Assembly: GCF_902167145.1 (NCBI RefSeq)
Contig: NC_050097.1
Location: forward strand, 233,573,034 to 233,637,033
From: Zea mays
Taxonomy: Eukaryota > Streptophyta > Magnoliopsida > Poales > Poaceae
Length of the DNA stretch: 64,000 nt
Direction of reading: 5' to 3'
Both the position numbers and the translations under genes were made by a program. This document shows positions 54,932 through 64,000 of the stretch, piece after piece. Under the pieces are notes generated by a model. That model made no database searches. It worked only from the letters and a program-made list of their open reading frames with translations, and was not told the origin of the DNA. Each line of letters begins with the position of its first letter. The first letter of the stretch is position 1.

Positions 54932-56550
54932 TGTCACACCCGGTTCCAGAGGGGCAGAGCCGGGTGCATAGCATATGTGTGCCAGGATCTATTTCCACAC
55001 ATATGTTGACGTCACAAGTGTAATATATCAAAAGAACAATGCATAAAAGCGTAAATAACGATTATATTAACATATTACACTTCGAACAGACATAATGTCT
55101 TAACCTTTATTCATCAAAGTACAGCAAAACATGGATATCCATCCACAGGAAGATGACGGGGGGTATCACTAGACTAGCATGCATGGAGTTCAGCATCATA
55201 ACTTCATCTGCAAACTTCTGATCAAAATTTAAGCAAGGGTGAGCTCACTTATGGTCAGAGCTCAGCAAGTGGGGGAAAAATTAATGTAAGTTTAACAAGG
55301 TGAGGCTAAGGTTGAGCAGTAAGCATTTTAGTTGGTCAACATTTTATTAACAACACCTGTCTTACTAATAAGTGTGAATCCCAAGTATTCCCATTAAACA
55401 AAGGTTTAAGAGTATATAAAAAACACTTAAATGAAACCACTTAAGCAAACCATTGGTAGATCATTGGATCTCGATTTATTTCCATCTTCAAGTTCAATTA
55501 TCATGTGAGGAGTCTAGGTTGCTCATAACCGTGAGCACGGCTGATATATCAGTTTTACACTCTGCAAAGGTGGCACATCTTTACCCATGAGTCACGATTC
55601 CCTTCTAGCCCGGGTTAGCTAGACCCGTATTCACTTCCGAGGTGAATGGCTAGGGTCTCACTACGAGGCTTTTCCCTAGAGTCCTCATTATGCAAATGCT
55701 GGAAATGGTCAGCTGCATAAGGTACACCTAACGTAACCATCGTATAGTCCAGACTACAGGGTAAAGCTTTGGGAACTATGCCCGTATCCAATCTGCCTGA
55801 GCCGAAACTATAAGCGCTTGCCAGATTCCCCCGTTCCGGTCGACCACGACCAGCACCCAACATAAGACTTCCCTAGTTATTTAGCCAAGGGCGTCCCATA
55901 CCACCCTCATGATAGCACTGTTTTCCCGGGTGGTCACTCCATGTTCCAATTAATATGCAATAATCTTGTTTAACCATCGGGTTAACAACAATAAAGTAAA
56001 CTTACCATTTGGAACATTAATATCATAAATAGGAGTGACTGCATAAATTTAAAGTTGTAGCAATAGCATAGCTACTTGATTAGATCATAATCCTAGGTTA
56101 AACAAGGAATAAGGTTGGAAAGGTTAGGGGTATCTAAATAGGTAACCCATCGAAATTATGCATATATATATATATCGAAGAATAAACTTTATTAAATGTA
56201 TTGTTTGGGTTCAAACAGAGTATGCAGAGGGAGAAGTCCACTTGCCTTGCTTATAGAAAACTTGAGGTTCTTCCACGGATAGGAATAGATCTTGATTCTT
56301 AATTACTAGATCAACCACTGAATATCACACAAACAAACAAGAAGAAACAAACACCACTCAATAACATACAACATTCACCATACGTAAAGGTAAAAGAAAG
56401 CCTAACGAAAAGAGCGTTCGCTTTTCAAAAACATTACATGCACGGGTTATAATAAAAAGGTATTCTTTTCAAAAATGTGTGGTCTATATTTATAAAACAA
56501 GACATGAGCTTAAAATATCTTAATTAAAATATACAGATATTAGGTTCACT
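54932..56550 (-). mobile_element. Gypsy element 5' LTR, truncated by another LTR
   Basis: Starts tgtcacacccggttcc on plus (LTR end on the element strand). It contains ctcacttatggtcagagctcagcaagtggg-type and actacgaggcttttccc blocks familiar from grass gypsy LTRs and a TA microsatellite near 56163. It stops at ggttcac where a plus-strand LTR begins. The 55615-55863 frame is within the LTR and not a gene. Confidence 0.7.
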
Positions 56551-57116
56551 GTAACACCCTGAATTTGGCGGTATAAAATTTTCTTTCTAATGATCACCCA
56601 AATTCATGTGTTACTCTTCTCTCTCTCACCCTAGGTTTTATCTCTCTCTAGATCCTCTCTTCCTTTTTTCCTTTTAAGTAGAATTAGCTTAAAGTTAGGG
56701 GGATTTAATTATTTATTTTTTCCAAAACATTATGGGTCATGACATGTTGCATCATGCTGAGCTTAAACTATTTTTTGAAGTGTTACACAATTTTGAATTT
56801 ATTTGAATTTGAAACCTAATTTGAATTTGGAATTGAAAACCCTATAGAAAAGAAATAGAAAGGGAATTAGAAAATCCAAAGAAAAAGAAAAAAGAAAAGC
56901 AGCCTAGCTCAGCCCAGTTAGGTCGCGCGCCCGCGCCGCCTGACAGGTGGGATCCACCTGTCAGCGGCGACTTTCTCTCCCGCGCTCTCTCTCTCGCTCT
57001 CTGCCTGCTGGGACCGACCTGTCGGCGTCAGTTACTTCGCCCGCGCGCGTCCCTCTTCTCTCTCTGACTCGCGGGCCCGTTCTGCTAGGCGCTGAGCCGT
57101 TGCCCGTGCGCCCCTT
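56551..57116 (+). mobile_element. Plus-strand gypsy-type LTR, 5' portion
   Basis: Begins TGTAACACCCTGAATTTGGC, a standard grass gypsy LTR start. AT-rich then GC-rich (cctgacaggtgggatccacctgtcagc hairpin near 56939-56964). It is cut at 57116 by a Sirevirus LTR; the rest lies beyond the window. The frame 56947-57165 is not a gene. Confidence 0.6.
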
Positions 57117-57476
57117 TGAAAGGGAAATAGGCTTACACCTTTTCCTAATTGATTTTGGTGGTTGAATTGCCCAACACAAATAATTGGACTAACTAGTTTG
57201 CTCTAGATTATAAGTTTTACAGGTGCCAAAGGTTCACAACAAACCAATAAAAAGACCAAGAAAGGATTCAAACAAAGAGAGCAAAAGACAACCGGAGTGT
57301 GCCCTGGTCTGGCGCACCGGACTATCCGGTGTGCCATCGGACAGTGTCCGGTGCACCAGGGAACCCGACTCCAAACTTGCCACCTTCGGGAATTCTGGGA
57401 GCCGCTCCGCTATAATTCACCGGACTGTCCGGTGTAGCACCGGACAGTCCAGTGCGCCAGCGGAGCAACGACTACT
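57117..57476 (+). mobile_element. Plus-strand Sirevirus LTR, 5' 360 bp
   Basis: Reads tgaaagggaaataggctta onward, the forward form of the LTR start seen at the right ends of elements 1-3. It includes palindromes at 57310-57455 and is interrupted at ctact by element 3, whose left TSD would be ctact (57472-57476). Confidence 0.88.
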
Positions 57477-58747
57477 TGAAAGTCGCCTAGAGGGGGGGTG
57501 AATAGGGCAAATCTGAAATTTATAAACTTAAGCACAACTACAAGCCGGGTTAGCGTTAGAAATATAAACGAGTCCGAGAGAGGGTGCAAAACAAATCGTG
57601 AGCAAATAAAGAGCAAGACACGATGATTTGTTTTACCGAGGTTTGGTTCTTGCAAACCTACTCCCCGTTGAGGTGGTCACAAAGACCGGGTCTCTTTCAA
57701 CCCTTTCCCTCTCTCAAACGGTCACTTAGACCGAATGAGCTTCTCTTCTCAATCAAACGGAACACAAAGTTCCCGCAAGGACCACCACACAATTGGTGTC
57801 TCTTGCCTTGGTTACAATTGAGTTTGATCACAAGAAGAATGAGAAAGAAAAGAAGCAATCCAAGCGCAAGAGCTCAAATGAACACAAATGTTGCTCTCTC
57901 TAGTCACTATTTGATTAGGAGTGATTCTGGACCTGGGAGAGGATTTGATCTCTTTGGTTGTGTCTAGAATTGAATGCTATAGCTCTTGTAATGTGTTGAA
58001 GGTGGAAAACTTGGATGCCATTGAATGTGGGGTGGTTGGGGTATTTATAGCCCCAACCACCAAAATATGGCCGTTGGAAGGCTGGTGTCACATGGCGCAC
58101 CGGACAGTCCGGTGCGCCACCGGACACTGTCCGGTGCGCCACCGGACACTGTCCGGTGCGCCACCGGACACTGTCCGGTGCGCCAGCCACGTCAGCGAGC
58201 CGTTGGGGTTTGACCGTGGGAGCTCTGACTTGTGGGGCCTCTGGGCTGTCCGGTGGTGCACCGGACAGGTACTGTAGACTGTCCGGTGCGCCAACTGCGC
58301 ATACTCTGTCCTCTGTGCGCGCAGGCGCGCATTAAATGTGTTGCAGTCGACCGTTGCGCGCAAAGTAGCCATTGCTCCGCTGGCACACCGGACAGTCCGG
58401 TGTGGCACCGGACACTGTCCGATGCTTCAACGGACAGTCCGGTGAATTATAGCGGAGCGCCCTCTGATTTTCCCGAAGGTGGCAAGTTCAGCTTCGAGTG
58501 TCCTAGTGCACCGGACACTGTCCGGTGGCACACCGGACAGTCCGGTGCGCCAGACCAGAGTGCCTTTTGGGATGTCTTTAGCTCTTTTTGTTTGAACCCT
58601 TTCTTGGTCTTTTTATTGGCTTATTGTGAACCTTTAGCACCTGTAAAACTTATAGACTAGAGCAAACTAGTTAGTCCAATTATTTATGTTGGGCAATTCA
58701 ACCACCAAAATCAATTAGGAAAAAGGTGTAAGCCTAATTCCCTTTCA
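57477..58747 (-). repeat. Element 3, 3' LTR
   Basis: 1271 bp. The palindrome array at 58097-58545 includes four consecutive caccggac...gtccggtg(cgc) units at 58097-58181. TATA (ctataaata on minus) at 58042-58050. Confidence 0.92.
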
Positions 58748-59575
58748 ATCTCCCCCTTTTTAGTGATGGATGCCAACACAAACCAAAGCAAGTATAGAAG
58801 TGCATAATTGAACTAGTTTGCATAATGTAAGTGCAAAGGTTACTTAGAATTGAACCAATAAATATTTTCATAAGTTATGCATGGATTGTTTCTTTATTTT
58901 CATCATTTTGGACCACGCTTGCACCACATGTTTTGTTTTTGCAAATTCTTTTGTAAATCCTTTTCAAAGTCCTTTTGCAAATAGTCAAAGGTAAATGAAT
59001 AAGATTTTGAGAAGCATTTTCAAGATTTGAAATTTTCTCCCCCTGTTTCAAATGCTTTTCCTTTGACTTAACAAAACTCCCCCTCAATAAAATCCTCCTC
59101 TTAGTGTTCAAGAGGGTTTTAAGATACCAATTTTGAAAATACTACTTTCTCCCCCTTTTGAATACAATAAGATATCAATTGAAAAATTTATCATTTTAAA
59201 ACCTTTTCTTAACTTCAATTTTGAAATTAGGTGGTGGTGCGGTCCTTTTGCTTTGGGGCTAATACTTTCTCCCCCTTTGGCATGAATCGCCAAAAACGGA
59301 TACTTGAGTGAAATATAAGCCCCTTTTAACTACTTTCTCCCCCTTTGGTAAACAACATATGAGTGAAGATTATACCAAAAACGGAGAGTTGCTCGGAGTG
59401 ACGGCGAAGGATGAGTAATTGCGATGGAGTGGAGTGGAAGCCTTTGTCTTCACCGAAGACTCGAATTCCTCTTTCAATCTATGACTTGGTTTGAAATACA
59501 CTTGAAAACACATTAGTCATAGCATATAAAAGAGATATGATCAAAGGTATATTAATGAGCTATGTGTGCATAATA
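58748..59575 (-). other. Element 3 polypurine-tract array and spacer
   Basis: On minus, aaaagggggagatt next to the LTR and further aaagggggagaaag-type runs near 59036, 59076, 59147, 59268 and 59335. No coding frame. Confidence 0.75.
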
Positions 59576-62500
59576 TTAAAAGAAATTCCTAGAATCAAGA
59601 ATATTTAGCTCATGCCTAAGTTTGTTAAAAGTTTGTTCATCTAGTGGCTTGGTAAAGATATAGGCTAATTGTTCCTTAGTGTTAATATATGCAATCTCGA
59701 TATCTCCCTTTTGTTGGTGATCCCTTAGAAAATGATACCGAATGGCTATGTGTTTAGTGCGGCTATGCTCAACGGGATTATCCGCCATGCGGATTGCACT
59801 CTCATTATCACATAGAAGAGGAACTTTGGTTAATTTGTAACCATAGTCCCTAAGGGTTTGCCTCATCCAAAGCAATTGCGCGCAACAATGGCCTGCGGCA
59901 ATATACTCAGCTTCGACGGTAGAAAGAGCCACAGAGTTTTGCTTCTTTGAAGCCCAAGACACCAGAGACCTTCCCTAGAACTGGCAAGTCCCCGATGTGC
60001 TCTTTCTATTAATTTTACACCCTGCCCAATCGACATCCGAATAACCAATTAAATCAAATGTGGATCCCCGAGGGTACCAAAGTCCAAACTTAGGAGTATA
60101 AACTAAATATCTCAAGATTCGTTTTACGGGCGTAAGGTGAGCTTCCTTAGGGTCGGATTGGAATCTTGCACACATGCATACGGAAAGCATAATATCCAGT
60201 CGAGATGCACATAAATATAGTAAAGAGCCTATCATTGACCGGTATACCTTTTGATCTACGGATTTACCACCTGTGTCGAGGTCGAGATGCCCATTGGTTC
60301 CCATGGGTGTCTTGATGGGCTTGGCATCCTTCATTCCAAACTTGGTGAGAATGTCTTGAATATACTTCGTTTGGCTAATGAAGGTGCCCTCTTGGAGTTG
60401 CTTCACTTGAAATCCTAAGAAGTACTTCAACTCCCCCATTATCGACATCTCAAATTTTTGTGTCATGATCCTACTAAATTCCTCACATGTAGATTCGTTA
60501 GTAGACCCAAATATAATATCATCAACATAAATTTGGCATACAAACAAATCATTGTCAAGGGTTTTAGTAAATAAAGTAGGATCAGCCTTTCCGACTTTGA
60601 AGCCATTAGTGATAAGAAAATCTCTTAGGCATTCATACCATGCTCTTGGGGCTTGTCTGAGCCCATAAAGCGCCTTAGAGAGTTTATACACGTGATTAGG
60701 ATACTCACTATCTTCAAAGCCGGGAGGTTGCTCAACTTAGACCTCTTCCTTGATTGGTCCATTGAGGAAGGCACTCTTCACGTCCATTTGATAAAGCTTG
60801 AAGCCATGGTAAGTAGCATAGGCAAGTAAAATGCGAATTGATTCTAGCCTAGCTACGGGTGCATAGGTTTCACCGAAATCCAAACCTTCGACTTGTGAAT
60901 ACCCTTGGCCACAAGTCAGGCTTTGTTCCTTGTCACCACACCATGCTCATCTTGCTTGTTGCGGAAGACCCACTTGGTTCCTACAACATTTTTATTAGGA
61001 CGTGGAACTAAATGCCATACCTCATTCCTAGTGAAGTTGTTGAGCTCCTCTTGCATCGCCACCACCCAATCCGAATCTTGAAGTGCTTCCTCTATCCTGT
61101 GTGGCTCAATAGAGGAAACAAAAGAGTAGTGTTCATAAAAATGAGCAACACGAGATCGAGTAGTTACCCCCTTTTGAATGTCGCCGAGGATGGTGTTCAC
61201 GGGGTGATCTCGTTGGATTGCTTGGTGGACTCTTGGGTGTGGCGGCCTTGGAACTTGTTCATCTTCCTCATCTTGATCATGGGCATCTCCCCCTTGATCA
61301 TTGCTCTCCTCTAGAGGTGGCTCAACTGCTTGATCTTCTCCTTTATCATTTTGAGCCTTATCCTCATCTTGAGTTGGTGGAGATGCTTGTGTGGAGGAAG
61401 GCGGTTGATCTTGTGCATGTGGTGACTCTTTGGATTCCTTAGGACACACATCCCCAATGGACATGTTCCTTAGTGCGATGCACGAAGCCTCTTCATCACC
61501 TATCTCATCAAGATCAACTTGCTCTACTTGAGATCCGTTAGTCTCATCAAACACAATGTCACAAGAAACTTCAACTAGTCTAGAGGACTTGTTAAAGACT
61601 CTATATGCCCTTGTGTTTGAATCATATCCTAGTAAAAAGCCTTTTACAGCCTTAGGAGCCAATTTAGGTTTTCTACCTCTTTTAACAAGAATAAAACATT
61701 TGCTACCAAAGACTCTAAAATATGAAACATTGGGCTTTTTACCGGTTAGGAGTTCGTATGATGTCTTCTTGAGGATTCGGTGTAGATATAACCGGTTGAT
61801 GGCGTAACAAGCGGTGTTGACCGCCTCGACCCAAAACCGATCCAACGTCTTATACTCATCAAGCATGGTTCTTGCCATGTCCAATAGAGTTTGATTCTTC
61901 CTCTCCACTACACCATTTTGTTGTGGCGTGTAGGGAGAGGAGAACTCATGCTTGATGCCCTCCTCCTCAAGGAAACCTTCGATTTGTGAGTTCTTGAACT
62001 CCGTCCCGTTGTCGCTTCTAATTTTCTTGATCCTTAAGCCAAACTCGTTTTGAGCCCGTCTCAAGAATCCCTTTAAGGTCTCTTGGGTATGAGATTTTTC
62101 CTGCAAAAAGAACACCCAAGTGAAGCGAGAACAATCATCCACAATAACTAGACAGTACTTACTCCCGCCGATGCTTATGTAAGCAATCGGGCCGAATAGA
62201 TCCATGTGTAGGAGCTCGAGTGGCCTGTCAGTCGTCATAATGTTCTTGTGTGGATGATGAACACCAACTTGCTTCCCTGCCTGACATGTGCTACAAACCC
62301 TGTCTTTCTCAAAATGAACATTTGTTTGTCCCAAAATGTGTTCTCCCTTTAGGAGCTTGTGAAGATTCTTCATTCCAACGTGTGCTAGTCGGCGATGCCA
62401 GAGCCAGCCCATGTTAGTCTTAGCAATTAAGCAAGTGTCGAGTTCAGCTCTATCAAAATCTACTAAGTATAGCTGACCCTCTAACACTCCCTTAAATGCT

Positions 62501-62817
62501 ATTGAATCATCACATCTTCTAAAGACAGTAACACCTATATCTGTAAAAAGACAGTTGTAACCCATTTTACATAGTTGCGAAACTGAAAGCAAGTTGTAAT
62601 CTAAAGAATCTACAAGAAAAACATTGGAAATGGAATGGTCAGGAGATATAGCAATTTTACCCAATCCTTTGACCAAACCTTGATTTCCATCCCCGAATGT
62701 GATAGCTCGTTGGGAATCTTGGTTTTTCTCATAGGAGGAGAACATCTTTTTCTCCTCTGTCATATAGTTTGTGCACCCGCTATCGATGATCCAACTTGAG
62801 CCCCCGGATGCATAAAC
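59576..62817 (-). pseudogene. pol: Element 3 pol polyprotein (several breaks)
   Basis: Same domain order as element 1. Protease [13 protein letters not shown] (TNHM changed to TNYM), integrase ([26 protein letters not shown]), RT ([10 protein letters not shown]) and RNase H ([21 protein letters not shown]). Breaks are a 1-base deletion near 60903, a TAA near 60737 (EVYVEQ in relatives) and a stop near 59975 (FLGRSL in relatives). A TAG stands directly before VYASGG, as in element 1. Inactive. Confidence 0.9.
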
Positions 62818-64000
62818 CTACAAAACAAGTTTAGTTCTTGATTTTAGGTACCCAAATGGTTTTGGGTCCTTTGGCATTATATACAAGAACTTTGGGTACC
62901 CAAACACAAGTGTTTGACCCCTTGTGCTTGCCCCCAACATACATGGCAACTACCTTGCCGGATTTGTTAGTTAAAACATAAGATGTATCAAAAGTTTTAA
63001 ATGAAATTTTAGAATCATTTGATGCAATAAGAGTTTTCTTCATAGGCAATTTTGCACGGGTTGATTGCCTAGAGCTAGATGTCTCACCCTTATACATAAA
63101 AGCATGACTAGGGCCAGAGTGAGACTTCCTAGAATGAATTCTCCTAATTTTGCTCTCGGGATAACCGGCAGGGTATAAAATGTAACCCTCGTTATCCTGA
63201 GGCATAGGAGCCTTGCCCTTAACAAAATTGGACAATCTTTTAGGAGGGGCATTAAGTTTGACATTGCCCCCCTTTTGGAAGCCAATGCCATCCTTGATGC
63301 CAGGGCGTCTCCCACTATAGAGCATGCTTCTAGCAAATTTAAATTTTTCGTTTTCTAAGTCATGCTTAGCAATTTTAGCATCTAATTTTGCTATATGATC
63401 ATTTTATTGTTTAATTAAAGCCATATGATCATGAATAGCATCAATGTTAATATCTCTACATCTAGTGCAAATAGTGACATGCTCACTGGTAGATGTAGAT
63501 GGTTTGCAAGAATTAAGTTCAACAATCTTAGCACGTAAAATATCATCGTTATCTCTAAGATTGGAAATGGAAGTATTGCAAACATCTATTTCTTTAGCCT
63601 TAGCAATTAATTTTTCATTATCATTTCTAAGGCTAGCAATTGAGGAAGGCACTCTTCACATCCATTTGATAAAGCTTGAAGCCATGGTAAGTAGCATAGG
63701 CAAGTAAAATGCGAATTGATTCTAGCCTAGCTACGGGTGCATAGGTTTCACCGAAATCCAAACCTTCGACTTGTGAATACCCCTTGGCCACAAGTCGGGC
63801 TTTGTTCCTTGTCACCACACCATGCTCATCTTGCTTGTTGCGGAAGACCCACTTGGTTCCTACAACATTTTTATTAGGACGTGGAACTAAATGCCATACC
63901 TCATTCCTAGTGAAGTTGTTGAGCTCCTCTTGCATCGCCACCACCCAATCCGAATCTTGAAGTGCTTCCTCTATCCTGTGTGGCTCAATAGAGGAAACAA
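60761..64000 (-). repeat. 2878-bp tandem duplication in element 3 (second copy cut by window end)
   Basis: 63639-64000 repeats 60761-61121 with few changes (cgtccattt/catccattt; the 1-base deletion near 60903 is absent from the second copy). The unit would be 60761-63638. The junction falls at attgaggaagg, which both flanks share in part. Confidence 0.9.
62831..63638 (-). pseudogene. gag: Element 3 gag C-terminal half
   Basis: The frames 63652-63404 and 63325-62831 give the coiled coil ([35 protein letters not shown]) and the conserved tail (APPKRLSNFVKGKAPMPQDN, WVPKI). A TAA at about 63406 replaces a Gln codon of element 1 (KQQNDH), a C to T change. The N-terminal half and zinc knuckle are missing because pol sequence starts at 63639. 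Confidence 0.88.

Larger units (their letters stand above)
57477..64000 (-). mobile_element. Sirevirus 3, decayed and internally duplicated, running off the window
   Basis: The 3' LTR is 57477-58747 and the PPT array 58748-59350. Decayed pol (59576-62817) and gag (62831-63638) follow in the same order and frame relation as element 1, to which it is closely similar. At 63639 the sequence jumps back to pol (copy of 60761 onward), so the interior is duplicated. The 5' LTR is outside the window. Confidence 0.92.

Overview
This window is plant nuclear DNA, almost certainly from a panicoid grass and most likely maize or a close relative. The evidence is nested LTR retrotransposons of the Ty1/copia Sirevirus type with CACCGGACTGTCCGGTG-type palindromes in their LTRs (in size and layout like the maize Ji and Opie families), Cin4/L1-type LINEs ending in a TTAATATAA...CTCCTGCG tail, Tourist-like MITEs with TTA duplications, and two spliced or intronless host genes of plant type. 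Roughly four fifths of the window is transposable-element DNA. No bacterial, organellar or CRISPR sequence was seen.

Layout. 1-10234: old, decayed 3' part of a plus-strand Sirevirus-like element (gag relic, 1468-bp tandem duplication, polypurine-tract array, 2.3-kb LTR). 10235-10500: tRNA-derived SINE. 10758-25365: a Russian-doll cluster. LINE A is cut by minus-strand LINE B/D, which is cut by plus-strand LINE C, which is cut by a complete 9470-bp minus-strand Sirevirus (12603-22072, TSD aaggc). 25816-43042: the last seven exons of a plus-strand protein-kinase-like gene, read exon by exon with consistent splice phases. Its intron 1 (6.6 kb) holds a Tourist MITE, a near full-length antisense LINE (26316-32011) and a SINE. 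Its intron 3 (9.4 kb) holds a very young complete 8926-bp antisense Sirevirus (32993-41918, TSD taaat). 43346-44673: a host or TE direct repeat around a gypsy LTR relic. 45198-45328: histone H2A.Z pseudogene fragment. 46463-48796: an intact, intronless, minus-strand Rf1-like PPR gene. 48917-49698: a TIR-like element duplicated as A-A-B-B. 49840-56550: decayed minus-strand Ty3/gypsy element lacking reverse transcriptase, with a Sirevirus solo LTR (50324-51582, TSD ccctc) inside it. 56551-64000: three further nested layers ending in a decayed minus-strand Sirevirus that carries a 2878-bp internal tandem duplication and runs off the window.

The host genes are the kinase-like gene (3' part only) and the PPR gene. 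The LTR elements follow one plan: LTR with U3 palindromes upstream of a TATA box, PBS for initiator tRNA-Met, gag, then pol in the +1 frame, then an array of polypurine-tract copies. The best candidate for something not widely described is the gag/pol junction. In all three recognisable Sireviruses, exactly 13 nt after the gag stop, there is a splice-acceptor-like pyrimidine-rich ...TTGYAG|G directly before the protease. In two of the three a TAG in the pol frame rules out simple frameshifting. The same motif survives in the old element at the left.
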